Numbered from the stretch's first letter, positions 24,201 through 38,626 are shown. The stretch is 64,000 bases of DNA from Owenia fusiformis (GCA_903813345.2 CAIIXF020000036.1:62001-126000), one strand, 5' to 3'. Numbers and translations are program-made. The notes: generated by a model not told the origin, from the letters alone.

Positions 24201-25860
24201 GCTCCCAGGGTTACCTCTATACCCTCTGTAGTCGTGTAGCCAGTGTAGCTAACGCTGCCACCGAATGATTGCTCCTAGGCTTACCTCCAGACTCTGTGTA
24301 GTCGTGTATCCAGTGTAGCTTGCGTAGCTACTGAATGCATGCTCCTAGGCTTACGTCCAGACCCTATGTAGCCACGTAGCCAGTGTAGCTAGCGTTGCCA
24401 CAGTATTCATGCTCCCATTGTTACCCTCTGTAGTCGCGTAGCCAGTGTAGCTAACGTAGCGCCTGAATGCATGCTCCTAGGCTTACATCCAGATCCTGTG
24501 TAAGCAGTGTAGTCAGTGTAGCTAGCGTAGCCCCAGAATGCATGCTCCTAGGCTTACCTGCAGACCCTTTGTAGTCGCATATCCAGAGTAGCTAACGTAG
24601 CCACCGAATGCATGCTCCTAGGCTTACCTTCAGACTCTGTATAGCAGCGTAGCCAGTGTAGCTAGCGTAGCCACCGTATGCATGCTCCTAGGGTTACCTC
24701 TATACCCTCTGTTGTTGCATAGCCAGTGTAGCTAACGTAGCCCACGAATGCATGCTCCTAGGTTTACCTCCAAACTCTGTGTAGCAGCGTAGCCAGTGTA
24801 GCTAACGTAGACCCGAATGCATGCTCCTAGGCTTACCTCCAGACTCTGTGTAGCAGCGTAGTCAGTGTAGCTAACGTAGATCCTGAATACATGCTCCTAG
24901 GCTTACCCCAAAAACCTCTGTGTAGTCGTGTAGCCAGTGTGGTTAACGAAGCCACAGAATGCATGCTCCTAGCCTTACCTGAAGACCCTATGTAGCCGCA
25001 TAGCCAGTGTAGTTAGCGTAGCCACCGTATGCATGCTCCCAGGGTAACCTCTATACCCTCTGTAGTCGTGTAGCCAGTTTACCTAACGTAGCCACCGAAT
25101 GATTGCTCCTAGGCTTACCTGCAGACTCTGTGTAGCGGCGTAGTCAGTGTAGCTAGGGTACCAACAGAATGCATGCTCCTAGGCTTACCTGCAGACCCTA
25201 TATAGGTGCATAGCCAGTGTAGTTAGCGTAGCCCCCGTATGCATGCTCCCAGGGTACCTCTATACCCTCTGTAGTCGTGTAGCCAGTGTAGCTAACATAG
25301 CCACCGAATGTTTGGTTCTAGGCTTACGTCCAGACTCTGTTTAGTCGCGTAGCCAGTGTAGCTAACGTAGCCTCCGAATGCATGATCCTAGGCTTACCTC
25401 CAGACTCTGTGTAGCGGCGTAGTCAGTGTAGCTAGGGTACCAACAGAATGCATGCTCCTAGGCTTACCTGCAGACCCTATGTAGATGCGTAGCCAGTGTA
25501 GTTAGCGTAGCCCCCGTATGCATGCTCCCAGGGTACCTCTATACCCTCTGTAGTCGTGTAGCCAGTGTTGCTAACATAGCCACCGAATGTTTGGTTCTAG
25601 GCTTACCTCCAGACTCTGTTTAGTCGCGTAGCCAGTGTAGCTTGCGTAGCCACTGCATGCATGCTCCTAGGCTTACCTCCAGACCCTATATAGCCACGTA
25701 GTCAGTGTAGCTAGCGGAGCCCCCGAATGCATGCTCTTAGGCTTACCCCCAGAACCTCTGTAGTCGTGTAGCAAGTGTAGCTAGCGTATCCACCGAATGC
25801 ATGCTCCTAGGCTTTCCTCTAGACTCTGTGTAGCCGCATAGCCAGTGTAGCTTGCGTAGC

Positions 25861-26930
25861 CACTGCATGTATGCTCCTAGGCTTACCTCCAGACCCTATG
25901 TAGCCACGTAGTCAGTGTAGCTAGCGTAGCCCCCGAATGCGGGCTCTTAGGCTTACCCCTAGAACCTCTGTAGTCGCGTAGCCAGTGTGGCTAACGTAGC
26001 CACATAATGCATGCTCTTAGGCTTACATGCAGACCCTAGGTAGCCGTGTAGCCAGTGTAGATACAGTAGCCACCGAATGCATGCTCCTAAGCTTACCTCC
26101 AGACTCTGTGTATCAGCAGAGCCAGTGTAGCTAGCGTAGCCACCGTATGCATGCTCCTAGGGTTACCTCTTTACCCTCTGTAGTTGTGTAGCCAGTGTAG
26201 CTAACGTAGCCACCGTTTGCATGCTCCTAGGGTTACCTCTATACCCTCTGTAGTAGCGTAGCCAGTGTAGCTAGCGTAGCCACCGTATGCATGCTCCCAG
26301 GGTTACCTCTATACCTTCTGTAGTCGTGTAACCAGTGTAGCTAACGTAGCCACCGAATGCATTCTCCTTGGCTTACCTCCAGACTCTATGTAGTCGCGTA
26401 GCCAGTGTAGCTAGCGTAGCCACCGTATGCATGCTCCCAGGATTACCTCTATACCCTCTAACGTAGCCACTGCATGTATGCTCCTAGGCTTACCTCCAGA
26501 CCCTATGTAGCCACGTAGTCAGTGTAGCTAGCGTAGCCCCCGAATGCGGGCTCTTAGGCTTACCCCTAGAACCTCTGTAGTCGCGTAGCCAGTGTGGCTA
26601 ACGTAGCCACATAATGCATGCTCTTAGGCTTACATGCAGACCCTAGGTAGCCGTGTAGCCAGTGTAGATACAGTAGCCACCGAATGCATGCTCCTAAGCT
26701 TACCTCCAGACTCTCTGTATCAGCAGAGCCAGTGTAGCTAGCGTAGCCACCGTATGCATGCTCCTAGGGTTACCTCTTTACCCTCTGTAGTTGTGTAGCC
26801 AGTGTAGCTAACGTAGCCGCCGTTTGCATGCTCCTAGGGTTACCTCTATACCCTCTGTAGTAGCGTAGCCAGTGTAGCTAGCGTAGCCACCGTATGCATG
26901 CTCCCAGGATTACCTCTATACCCTCTAACG
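25861..26930 (+). repeat. Junction of two satellite blocks, about 607-bp repeat
   Basis: The sequence from 25861 (CACTGCATGTATGCTCC) starts again at 26468, an offset of 607 bp. The second copy is not a simple tandem copy. It carries the CTCTCTGTATCAGCAG variant seen at 17394 and 35934, whereas the first copy has CTCTGTGTATCAGCAG. The junction therefore looks like an unequal exchange between two different higher-order copies near 26461. Confidence 0.75.
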
Positions 26931-29687
26931 TAGCCACCGAATGCATGCTCCTAGGCTTACATCCATATCCTGTGTAGCAGCGTAGTCAGTGTAGCTAGCG
27001 TAGCCCCAGAATGCATGCTCCTAGGCTTACCTCCAGACTCTGTGTAGCATCGTAATCAGTGTAGCTAGCGTAGCCACAGATTGCATGCTCCTAGGCTTAC
27101 CTGCAGACCCTATGTAGCCGCGTAGACAGTGTAGTTAGCGTAGCCACCGTATGCATGCTCCCAGGGTTACCTCTTTACCCTCTGTAGTTGTGTAGCCAGT
27201 GTAGCTAACGTAGCCGCCGTATGCATGCTCCTAGGGTTACCTCTATACCCTCTGTAGTAGCGTAGCCAGTGTAGCCACCGTATGCATGCTCCCAGGGTTA
27301 CCTCTATACCTTCTGTAGTCGTGTAACCAGTGTAGCTTACGTAGCCACCGAATGCATTCTCCTTGGCTTACCTCCAGACTGTGTGTAGTCGCGGAGCCAG
27401 TGTAGCTAGCGTAGCCACCGTATGCATGCTCCCAGGGTTACCTCGGTAACCAGAGAATGCATTCTGCGTGGCTTACCTCCAGACCCTGTGTAGCAGTGTA
27501 GTCAGTATAGCTAGCGTAGCACCAGAATGCAAGCACCTAGGCTTACCCTCAGAACCTCTGTAGTCGCGTAGCCAGTGTGCATGCTCCTAGGCTTACATCC
27601 AGATCCTGTGTAGCAGCGTAGTCAGTGCAGCTAACGTAGCCACAGAATGATTGCTCCTAGTCTTACCTCCAGACTCTGTGTAGTCGCGTAGCCAGTGTAG
27701 CTTGCATAGCCACTGCATGCATGCCCCTAGGCTTACATCCAGACTCTGTGTAGCAGCGTAGTCAGTGTAGCTAGCGTAGCCACCATATGCATGCTCCCAG
27801 GGTTACCTCTATACCCTCTGTAGTCGCATAGCCAGTGTAGCTAACGTAGCCACCCAATTCAGGCCCCTAGGCTTACCTCCAGACTCTGTGTAGCATCGTA
27901 ATCAGTGTAGCTAGCGTAGCCACAGATTGCATGCTCCTAGGCTTACCTGCAGACCCTATGTAGCCGCGTAGCAAGTGTAGTTAGCGTAGCCACCGTATGC
28001 ATGCTCCCAGGGTTACCTCTATATCCTCTGTAGTCGTGTAGCCAGTGTAACTAACGTAGCCAACGAATGTTTGCTCCTAGGCTTACTTCCAGACTCTGTG
28101 TAGTTGCGTTGCCAGTGTCGCTTGCGTAGCCACTGCATGCATGCCCCTAGGCTTACCTCCAGAACCTCTGTAGTTGCGTAGCCAGTGTAGCTAGCTTAGC
28201 TACCGCATTCATGCTCCTTTTAGCTTACCTCTATACACTCTGTCGTTGCATAGCCAGTGTAGCTAGCGTAGCCACTGAATGCATGCTCCTAGGCTTACAT
28301 CCAGATCCTGTGTAGCATCGTAGTCAGTGTAGCTTGCGTAGCCCCCGAATACATGCTCCTAGGCTTACCTCCAGAATCTGTGTAGCAGCGTAGTCAGTGT
28401 AGCTAGCGTAGCCACAGAATGTATGCTCCTAGGCTTACCTGCAGACCCTATGTAGCCGCGTAGTCAGTGTAGTTAGCGTAGCCACTGTATGCACGCTCCC
28501 AGGGTTACCTCTATACCCTCTGTAGTCGTTTAGCCAGTGTAGCTAACGTTGTCACCGAATGATTGCTCCTAGTCTTACCTCCAGACTCTGTGTAGTCGCG
28601 TAGCCAGTGTAGCTGTGTAGCTACTGCATGCATGCTCCTAGGCTTACCTCCAGACTCTGTGTAGCGGCGTAGTCAGTGTAGCTAGGGTACCAACAGAATG
28701 CATGCTCCTAGGCTTACCTGCAGACCATATGTAGCTGCGTAGCCAGTGTAGTTAGCGTAAACATCGTATGCATGCTCCCAGGGTTACCTCTAAACCCTCT
28801 GTAGTTGTGTAGCCAGTTTACCTAACGTAGCCACCGAATGATTGCTCCTAGGCTTACCTCAAGACTCTGTGTAGTCGTGTAGCCAGTGTAGCTAACGTAG
28901 CCTCCGAATGCATGCTCCTAGGCTTACCTCCAGACTCTGTGTAGCGGCGTAGTCAGTGTAGCTAACGTAGATCCTGAATACATGCTCCTAGGCTTACCCC
29001 CAGAACCTCTGTGTAGTCGTGTAGCCAGTGTGGTTAACGAAGCCACAGAATGCATGCTCCTAGCCTAACCTGCAGACTCTATGTAGCCGCGTAGCCAGTG
29101 TAGTTAGCGTAGCCACCTAATGCATGCTCCCAGGGTTACCTCTAAACCCTCTGTAGTCGTGTAGCCAGTTTACCTAACGTAGCCACCGAATGATTGCTCC
29201 TAGGCTTACCTCAAGACTCTGTGTAGTCGTGTAGCCAGTGTAGCTAACGTAGCCTCCGAATGCATGCTCCTAGGCTTACCTCCAGACTCTGTGTAGCGGC
29301 GTAGTCAGTGTAGCTAGGGTACCAACAGAATGCATGCTCCTAGGCTTACCTGCAGACCCTATGTAAGTGCGTAGCCAGTGTAGTTAGCGTAGCCCCCGTA
29401 TGCATGCTCCCAGGGTACCTCTATACCCTCTGTAGTCGTGAGCCAGTGTAACTAACGTAGCCACCGAATGTTTGGTTCTAGGCTTACCTCCAGACTCTGT
29501 TTAGTCGCGTTGCCAGTGTAGCTTGCGTAGCCACTGCATGCATCCTCCTAGGCTTACCTCCAGACCCTATATAGCCACGTAGTCAGTGTAGCTAGCGGAG
29601 CCCCCGATTGCATGCTCTTGGGCTTACCCCCAGAACCTCTGTAGTCGTGTAGCCGGTGTGGCTAACTGTGTAGCCGGTGTGGCTAAC

Positions 29688-29709
29688 TGTGGCTACGTTA
29701 GTAGCCACA
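29688..29709 (+). repeat. Fold-back hairpin inside a monomer, copy 1
   Basis: Arms TGTGGCTAC and GTAGCCACA pair perfectly around loop GTTA. It follows a doubled TGTAGCCGGTGTGGCTAAC segment (19 bp, twice). The unmodified monomer, GTGTGGCTAACGTAGCCACA, is present near 2995 and 57840. The extra inverted piece is the reverse complement of its neighbour, as produced by a template switch during replication. Confidence 0.8.
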
Positions 29710-32700
29710 GAATGCATGCCCCTAGGCTTACCTGCAGACCCTATGTAGCTGCGTAGACAGTGTAGTTAGCGTAACCATCGTATGCATGCTCCCAGGGTTA
29801 CCTCTATACGTATCCAGTGTAGCTACTGTATGCATGCTCCCAGGGTTACTTCTATACACTTTGTAGTCCCGTAGCCAATGTAGCTAACGTAGCCACCGAA
29901 TGCATGCTCCTAGGCTTACCCCCAGAATCTCTGTGTAGCAGAGTAGTCAGTGTAGCTAGCGGGGCCACAGAATGCATGCTCCTAGGCTTACCTCCAGACT
30001 CTGTGTAGCTACATAGCCAGTGTAGTTAGCGTAGCCATCGTATGCATGCTCCCAGGGTTACCTCTTTGCCCTCTGTAGTCGTGTAGCAAGGGTAGCTAAC
30101 GTATCCACCGAATGCATGCTCCTAGGCTTACCTCCAGACCCTATGTAGCCACGTAGTCAGTGTAGCTAGCGTAGCCCCCGAATGCGGCTCTTAGGCTTAC
30201 CTCCAGAACCTCTGTGTATCAGCGTAGCCAGTGTAGCTAGCGTAGCCACCGTATGCATGCTCCTAGGGTTACCTCTTTACCCTCTGTAGTTGTGTAGCCA
30301 GTGTAGCTAACGTATCCGCCGTATGCATGCTCCTAGGGTTACCTCTATACCCTCTGTAGTAGCGTAGCCAGTGTAGCCACCGTATGCATGCTCCCAGGGT
30401 TACCTCTATACCTTCTGTAGTCGTGTAACCAGTGTAGCTTACGTAGCCACCGAATGCATTCTCCTTGGCTTACCTCCAGACTGTGTGTAGTCGCGTAGCC
30501 AGTGTAGCTAGCGTAGCCACCGTATGCATGCTCCCAGGGTTACCTCGGTAACCAGAGAATGCATTCTGCGTGGCTTACCTCCAGACCCTGTGTAGCAGTG
30601 TAGTCAGTATAGCCCCAGAATGCATGCACCTAGGCTTACCCTCAGAACCTCTGTAGTCGCGTAGCCAGTGTGCATGCTCCTAGGCTTACATACAGATCCT
30701 GTGTAGCAGCGTAGTCAGTGCAGCTAACGTAGCCACAGAATGATTGCTCCTAGGCTTACCTCCAGACTCTGTGTAGTTGCGTAGCCAGTGTAGCTTGCAT
30801 AGCCACTGCATGCATGTTCCTAGGCTTACCTCCAGACTCTGTGTAGTTGCGTAGCCAGTGTAGCTTGCATAGCCACTGCATGCATGTTCCTAGGCTTACC
30901 TCCAGACTCTGTGTAGCAGCGTAGTCAGTGTAGCTAGCGTAGCCACCATATGCATGCTCCCAGGGTTACCTCTATACCCTCTGTAGTCGCATAGCCAGTG
31001 TAGTTAGCGTAGCCACCGTATGCATGCTCCCAGGGTTACCTCTATATCCTCTGTAGTCGTGTAGCCAGTGTAGCTAACGTAGCCAACATATGTTTGCTCC
31101 TAGGCTTACCTCCAGACTCTGTGTAGTCGCGTTGCCAGTGTCGCTTGCGTAGCCACTGCATGCATGCCCCTAGGCTTACCTCCAGAACCTATGAAGCCAC
31201 GTAGCCAGTGTAGCTAGCGTAGCCACCATATGCATGCTCCAAGGGTTACCTCTATACCCTCTGTAGTTCCATAGCCAGTGTAGCTAACGTAGCCACCGAA
31301 TGCATGCTCCTAGGCTTACATCCATATCCTGTGTAGCAGCGTAGTCAGCGTAGCTAGCTTAGCTACCGCATTCATGCTCCTCAGCTTACCTCTATACACT
31401 CTGTAGTCGCATAGCCAGTGAAGCTAGCGTAGCCCCTGAATGCATGCTCCTAGACTTACATCCAGATCCTGTGTAGCATCGTAGTCAGTGTAGCTAGCGT
31501 AGCCCCCGTATGCATACTCCTAGGCTTACCTCCAGACTCTGTGTAGCAGCGTAGTCAGTGTAGCTATCGTAGCCCCAGAATGCATGCTCCTAGGCTTACC
31601 TCTATACACTCTGTAGTCGCATAGCCAATGTAGCTAGCTTAGCCCCTGAATACATGCTCCTAGGCTTACATCCAGATCCTGTGTAGCAGCGTAGACAGTG
31701 TAGCTAGCGTAGCCCCAGAATGCATGCTCCTAGGGTTACCTCCAGAACCTCTGTAGTCGCGTAGCCAGTGTAGCTAGCTTAGCTACTGCATTCATGCTCC
31801 TTTTAGCTTACCTCTATACACTCTGTAGTTGAATAGCCAGTGTAGCTAGCGTAGCCCCTGAATGCATGCTCCTAGGCTTACATCCAGATCCTGTGTAGCA
31901 TCGTAGTCAGTGTAGCTTGCGTAGCCCCCGAATACATGCTCCTAGGCTTACCTCCAGAATCTGTGTAGCAGCGTAGTCAGTGTAGCTAGCGTAGCCACAG
32001 AATGTATGCTCCTAGACTTACCTCTATACACTCTGTAGTCGCTTACCCCCAGAACCTCTGTAGTCGTGTAGCCGGTGTGGCTAACGTAGCCACAGAATGC
32101 ATGCTCCTAGGCTTACCTGCAGACCATATGTAGCTGCGTAGCCAGTGTAGTTAGCGTAACCATCGTATGCATGCTCCCAGGGTTACCTCTATACCCTTTG
32201 TAGTCCCGTAGCCAATGTAGCTAACGTAGCCACCGAATGCATGCTCCTAGGCTTACCCCAGAATCTCTGTGTAGCAGAGTAGTCAGTGTAGCTAGCGGGG
32301 CCACAGAATGCATGCTCCTAGGCTTACCTACAGACTCTGTAGCTACATAGCCAGTGTGGTTAGCGTAGCCATCGTATGCATGCTCCCAGGGTTACCTCTT
32401 TGCCCTCTGTAGTCGTGTAGCAAGGGTAGCTAACGTATCCACCGAATGCATTCTCCTTGGCTTACCTCCAGACTCTATGTAGTCGCGTAGCCAGTGTAGC
32501 TAGTGTAGCCACCGTATGCATGCTCCCAGGATTACCTCTATACCCTCTGCATTCGCATAGCCAGTGTAGCTAAGGTAGCCACCAAATGCATGCTCCTAGG
32601 CTTACATCCATATCCTGTGTAGCAGCGTAGTCAGTGTAGCTAGCGTAGCCCCAGAATGCATGCTCCTAGGCTTACCTCCAGAACCACTGTAGTCGCGTAG

Positions 32701-35700
32701 CCAGTGTGGTTAACGTAGCCACAGAATGAATGCTGCAAGGCTTACCTCGAGACCATTTGTAGCTGCGTAGCCAGTGTAGCTAGCTTAGCTACCACATTCA
32801 TGCTCCTTAGCTTACCTCTATACACGCTGTAGTCGCATAGCCAATGTAGCTAGCGCAGCCCCTGAATACATGCTCCTAGGCTTACATCCAGACTCTGTGT
32901 AGCAGCGTAGTAAGTGTAGCTAGCGTAGCCCAAGAATGCATGCTCCTAGGCTTACCTCTATACACTCTGTAGTCGCATAGCCCGTGTAGCTAGCGTAGCC
33001 CCTGAATGCGTGCTTCTTGGCTTACATCCAGACTCTGTATATCAGCATAGCCAGTGTAGCTATTGTAGCCACCGTATGCATGCTTCTAGGGTTACCTCTA
33101 TACCCTCTGTAGTCGCGTAGCCAGTGTAGCTAACGTAGCCCCCGAATGCATGCTCCTGGGCTTACCTCCAGACTCTGTGTAGCAGCGTAGTCAGTGTAGC
33201 TAGCGTAGATCCTGAATACATTCTCCTAGGCTTACCCCCAGAACCTCTGTGTAGTCGTGTAGCCAGTGTGGTTAACGAAGCCACAGAATGCATGCTCCTA
33301 GGCTTACCTGCAGACCCTATGTAGCCGCGTAGCCAGTGTAGGTAGCGTATCGACCGTATGCATGCTCCCAGGGTTACTTCTATACCCTCTGAAGTCGTGT
33401 AGCCAGTGTAGCTAATGTAGCCACCGAATGCATGCTCCCAGGGTTACCTCTGTAGTCGTGTAGCCAGTTTACCTAACGTAGCCACCGAATGATTGCTCCT
33501 AGGCTTACGTCCAGACTCTGTGTAGTCGTGTAGCCAGTGTAGCTAACGTAGCCACCGAATTCATGCTCCTAGGCTTACCTCTAGACTCTTTGTAGCAGCG
33601 TAGTCAGTGTAGCTAGCGTAGCCCCCGAATGAATGCTCCTAGGCTTACCCCCAGAACCTCTGTAGTCGCGTAGCCAGTGTGGCCTACGTAGCTACAGTGT
33701 GCATGCTCCTAGGCTTACATCCAGATCCTGTGTAGCAGCGTAGTCAGTGTAGCTTAGCTTACCTCTATACATTTTGTAGTTGCATAGCCAATGTAGCTAG
33801 CGGAGCCCCTGAATACATGCTCCTAGGCTTACATCCAGACTCTGTGTAGGAGCGTAGTCAGTGTAGCTAGCGTAGCCCCAGAATGCATGCTCCTAGGCTT
33901 ACCACCAGAACCTCTGTAGTCGCGTAGCCAGTGTGGTTAACGTATCCACAGAATGCATGCTCCTAGGCTTACCTGCAGACCCAATGTAGCCGCGTAGCCA
34001 GTGTAGTTAGTGTAGCCACTGTATGCATGCTCCCAGGGTTACCTCTATACCCTCTGTAGTCGTGTAGCCAGTGTAGCTAACGCTGCCACCGAATGATTGC
34101 TCCTAGGCTTACCTCCAGACTCTGTGTAGTCGTGTATCCAGTGTAGCTTGCGTAGCTACTGAATGCATGCTCCTAGGCTTACGTCCAGACCCTATGTAGC
34201 CACGTAGCCAGTGTAGCTAGCGTTGCCACAGTATTCATGCTCCCATTGTTACCCTCTGTAGTCGCGTAGCCAGTGTAGCTAACGTAGCGCCTGAATGCAT
34301 GCTCCTAGGCTTACATCCAGATCCTGTGTAAGCAGTGTAGTCAGTGTAGCTAGCGTAGCCCCAGAATGCATGCTCCTAGGCTTACCTGCAGACCCTTTGT
34401 AGTCGCATATCCAGAGTAGCTAACGTAGCCACCGAATGCATGCTCCTAGGCTTACCTTCAGACTCTGTATAGCAGCGTAGCCAGTGTAGCTAGCGTAGCC
34501 ACCGTATGCATGCTCCTAGGGTTACCTCTATACCCTCTGTTGTCGCATAGCCAGTGTAGCTAACGTAGCCCACGAATGCATGCTCCTAGGTTTACCTCCA
34601 AACTCTGTGTAGCAGCGTAGCCAGTGTAGCTAATGTAGACCCGAATGCATGCTCCTAGGCTTACCTCCAGACTCTGTGTAGCAGCGTAGTCAGTGTAGCT
34701 AACGTAGATCCTGAATACATGCTCCTAGGCTTACCCCAAAAACCTCTGTGTAGTCGTGTAGCCAGTGTGGTTAACGAAGCCACAGAATGCATGCTCCTAG
34801 CCTTACCTGAAGACCCTATGTAGCCGCATAGCCAGTGTAGTTAGCGTAGCCACCGTATGCATGCTCCCAGGGTAACCTCTATACCCTCTGTAGTCGTGTA
34901 GCCAGTTTACCTAACGTAGCCACCGAATGATTGCTCCTAGGCTTACCTCCAGACTCTGTGTAGCGGCGTAGTCAGTGTAGCTAGGGTACCAACAGAATGC
35001 ATGCTCCTAGGCTTACCTGCAGACCCTATGTAGGTGCGTAGCCAGTGTAGTTAGCGTAGCCCCCGTATGCATGCTCCCAGGGTAACTCTATACCCTCTGT
35101 AGTCGTGTAGCCAGTGTAGCTAACATAGCCACCGAATGTTTGGTTCTAGGCTTACCTCCAGACTCTGTTTAGTCGCGTAGCCAGTGTAGCTAACGTAGCC
35201 TCCGAATGCATGCTCCTAGGCTTACCTCCAGACTCTGTGTAGCGGCGTAGTCAGTGTAGCTAGGGTACCAACAGAATGCATGCTCCTAGGCTTACCTGCA
35301 GACCCTATGTAGGTGCGTAGCCAGTGTAGTTAGCGTAGCCCCCGTATGCATGCTCCCAGGGTACCTCTATACCCTCTGTAGTCGTGTAGCCAGTGTAGCT
35401 AACATAGCCACCGAATGTTTGGTTCTAGGCTTACCTCCAGACTCTGTTTAGTCGCGTAGCCAGTGTAGCTTGCGTAGCCACTGCATGCATGCTCCTAGGC
35501 TTACCTCCAGACCCTATATAGCCACGTAGTCAGTGTAGCTAGCGGAGCCCCTGAATGCATGCTCTTAGGCTTACCCCCAGAACCTCTGTAGTCGTGTAGC
35601 AAGTGTAGCTAGCGTATCCACCGAATGCATGCTCCTAGGCTTTCCTCTAGACTCTGTGTAGCCGCATAGCCAGTGTAGCTTGCGTAGCCACTGCATGTAT

Positions 35701-38626
35701 GCTCCTAGGCTTACCTCCAGACCCTATGTAGCCACGTAGTCAGTGTAGCTAGCGTAGCCCCCGAATGCGGGCTCTTAGGCTTACCCCTAGAACCTCTGTA
35801 GTCGCGTAGCCAGTGTGGCTAACGTAGCCACATAATGCATGCTCTTAGGCTTACATGCAGACCCTAGGTAGCCGTGTAGCCAGTGTAGATACAGTAGCCA
35901 CCGAATGCATGCTCCTAAGCTTACCTCCAGACTCTCTGTATCAGCAGAGCCAGTGTAGCTAGCGTAGCCACCGTATGCATGCTCCTAGGGTTACCTCTTT
36001 ACCCTCTGTAGTTGTGTAGCCAGTGTAGCTAACGTAGCCGCCGTTTGCATGCTCCTAGGGTTACCTCTATACCCTCTGTAGTAGCGTAGCCAGTGTAGCT
36101 AGCGTAGCCACCGTATGCATGCTCCCAGGATTACCTCTATACCCTCTAACGTAGCCACCGAATGCATGCTCCTAGGCTTACATCCATATCCTGTGTAGCA
36201 GCGTAGTCAGTGTAGCTAGCGTAGCCCCAGAATGCATGCTCCTAGGCTTACCTCCAGACTCTGTGTAGCATCGTAATCAGTGTAGCTAGCGTAGCCACAG
36301 ATTGCATGCTCCTAGGCTTACCTGCAGACCCTATGTAGCCGCGTAGCCAGTGTAGTTAGCGTAGCCACCGTATGCATGCTCCCAGGGTTACCTCTTTACC
36401 CTCTGTAGTTGTGTAGCCAGTGTAGCTAACGTAGCCGCCGTATGCATGCTCCTAGGGTTACCTCTATACCCTCTGTAGTAGCGTAGCCAGTGTAGCCACC
36501 GTATGCATGCTCCCAGGGTTACCTCTATACCTTCTGTAGTCGTGTAACCAGTGTAGCTTACGTAGCCACCGAATGCATTCTCCTTGGCTTACCTCCAGAC
36601 TGTGTGTAGTCGCGGAGCCAGTGTAGCTAGCGTAGCCACCGTATGCATGCTCCCAGGGTTACCTCGGTAACCAGAGAATGCATTCTGCGTGGCTTACCTC
36701 CAGACCCTGTGTAGCAGTGTAGTCAGTATAGCTAGCGTAGCACCAGAATGCAAGCACCTAGGCTTACCCTCAGAACCTCTGTAGTCGCGTAGCCAGTGTG
36801 CATGCTCCTAGGCTTACATCCAGATCCTGTGTAGCAGCGTAGTCAGTGCAGCTAACGTAGCCACAGAATGATTGCTCCTAGTCTTACCTCCAGACTCTGT
36901 GTAGTCGCGTAGCCAGTGTAGCTTGCATAGCCACTGCATGCATGCCCCTAGGCTTACATCCAGACTCTGTGTAGCAGCGTAGTCAGTGTAGCTAGCGTAG
37001 CCACCATATGCATGCTCCCAGGGTTACCTCTATACCCTCTGTAGTCGCATAGCCAGTGTAGCTAACGTAGCCACCCAATTCAGGCCCCTAGGCTTACCTC
37101 CAGACTCTGTGTAGTTGCGTTGCCAGTGTCGCTTGCGTAGCCACTGCATGCATGCCCCTAGGCTTACCTCCAGAACCTCTGTAGTTGCGTAGCCAGTGTA
37201 GCTAGCGTAGCCACTGAATGCATGCTCCTAGGCTTACATCCAGATCCTGTGTAGCATCGTAGTCAGTGTAGCTTGCGTAGCCCCCGAATACATGCTCCTA
37301 GGCTTACCTCCAGAATCTGTGTAGCAGCGTAGTCAGTGTAGCTAGCGTAGCCACAGAATGTATGCTCCTAGGCTTACCTGCAGACCCTATGTAGCCGCGT
37401 AGTCAGTGTAGTTAGCGTAGCCACTGTATGCACGCTCCCAGGGTTACCTCTATACCCTCTGTAGTCGTTTAGCCAGTGTAGCTAACGTTGCCACCGAATG
37501 ATTGCTCCTAGTCTTACCTCCAGACTCTGTGTAGTCGCGTAGCCAGTGTAGCTGTGTAGCTACTGCATGCATGCTCCTAGGCTTACCTCCAGACTCTGTG
37601 TAGCGGCGTAGTCAGTGTAGCTAGGGTACCAACAGAATGCATGCTCCTAGGCTTACCTGCAGACCATATGTAGCTGCGTAGCCAGTGTAGTTAGCGTAAC
37701 CATCGTATGCATGCTCCCAGGGTTACCTCTAAACCCTCTGTAGTCGTGTAGCCAGTTTACCTAACGTAGCCACCGAATGATTGCTCCTAGGCTTACCTCA
37801 AGACTCTGTGTAGTCGTGTAGCCAGTGTAGCTAACGTAGCCTCCGAATGCATGCTCCTAGGCTTACCTCCAGACTCTGTGTAGCGGCGTAGTCAGTGTAG
37901 CTAACGTAGATCCTGAATACATGCTCCTAGGCTTACCCCCAGAACCTCTGTGTAGTCGTGTAGCCAGTGTGGTTAACGAAGCCACAGAATGCATGCTCCT
38001 AGCCTTACCTGCAGACTCTATGTAGCCGCGTAGCCAGTGTAGTTAGCGTAGCCACCGTATGCATGCTCCCAGGGTTACCTCTAAACCCTCTGTAGTCGTG
38101 TAGCCAGTTTACCTAACGTAGCCACCGAATGATTGCTCCTAGGCTTACCTCAAGACTCTGTGTAGTCGTGTAGCCAGTGTAGCTAACGTAGCCTCCGAAT
38201 GCATGCTCCTAGGCTTACCTCCAGACTCTGTGTAGCGGCGAAGTCAGTGTAGCTAGGGTACCAACAGAATGCATGCTCCTAGGCTTACCTGCAGACCCTA
38301 TGTAAGTGCGTAGCCAGTGTAGTTAGCGTAGCCCCCGTATGCATGCTCCCAGGGTACCTCTATACCCTCTGTAGTCGTGAGCCAGTGTAACTAACGTAGC
38401 CACCGAATGTTTGGTTCTAGGCTTACCTCCAGACTCTGTTTAGTCGCGTAGCCAGTGTAGCTTGCGTAGCCACTGCATGCATCCTCCTAGGCTTACCTCC
38501 AGACCCTATATAGCCACGTAGTCAGTGTAGCTAGCGGAGCCCCCGATTGCATGCTCTTAGGCTTACCCCCAGAACCTCTGTAGTCGTGTAGCCGGTGTGG
38601 CTAACTGTGTAGCCGGTGTGGCTAAC

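Larger units (their letters stand above)
10134..26461 (+). repeat. Satellite array, second block (mosaic of duplicated segments)
   Basis: Forward-orientation monomers continuous with those left of the transposon. The block is a patchwork of near-identical copies of other stretches. 10134-12990 matches 18290-21140 (offset 8,156, then 8,157 after a 1-bp indel near 10580). 14450-18294 matches 3914-7758. 19134-21460 matches 1-2327, and 21615-25120 matches 2362-5867. 19134 to about 20570 matches 25032 to about 26468 (offset 5,898). At 21461-21614 there are about 120 extra bases relative to the left block, an added pair of monomers. No gene, RNA gene or mobile element was found in it. Confidence 0.96.
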
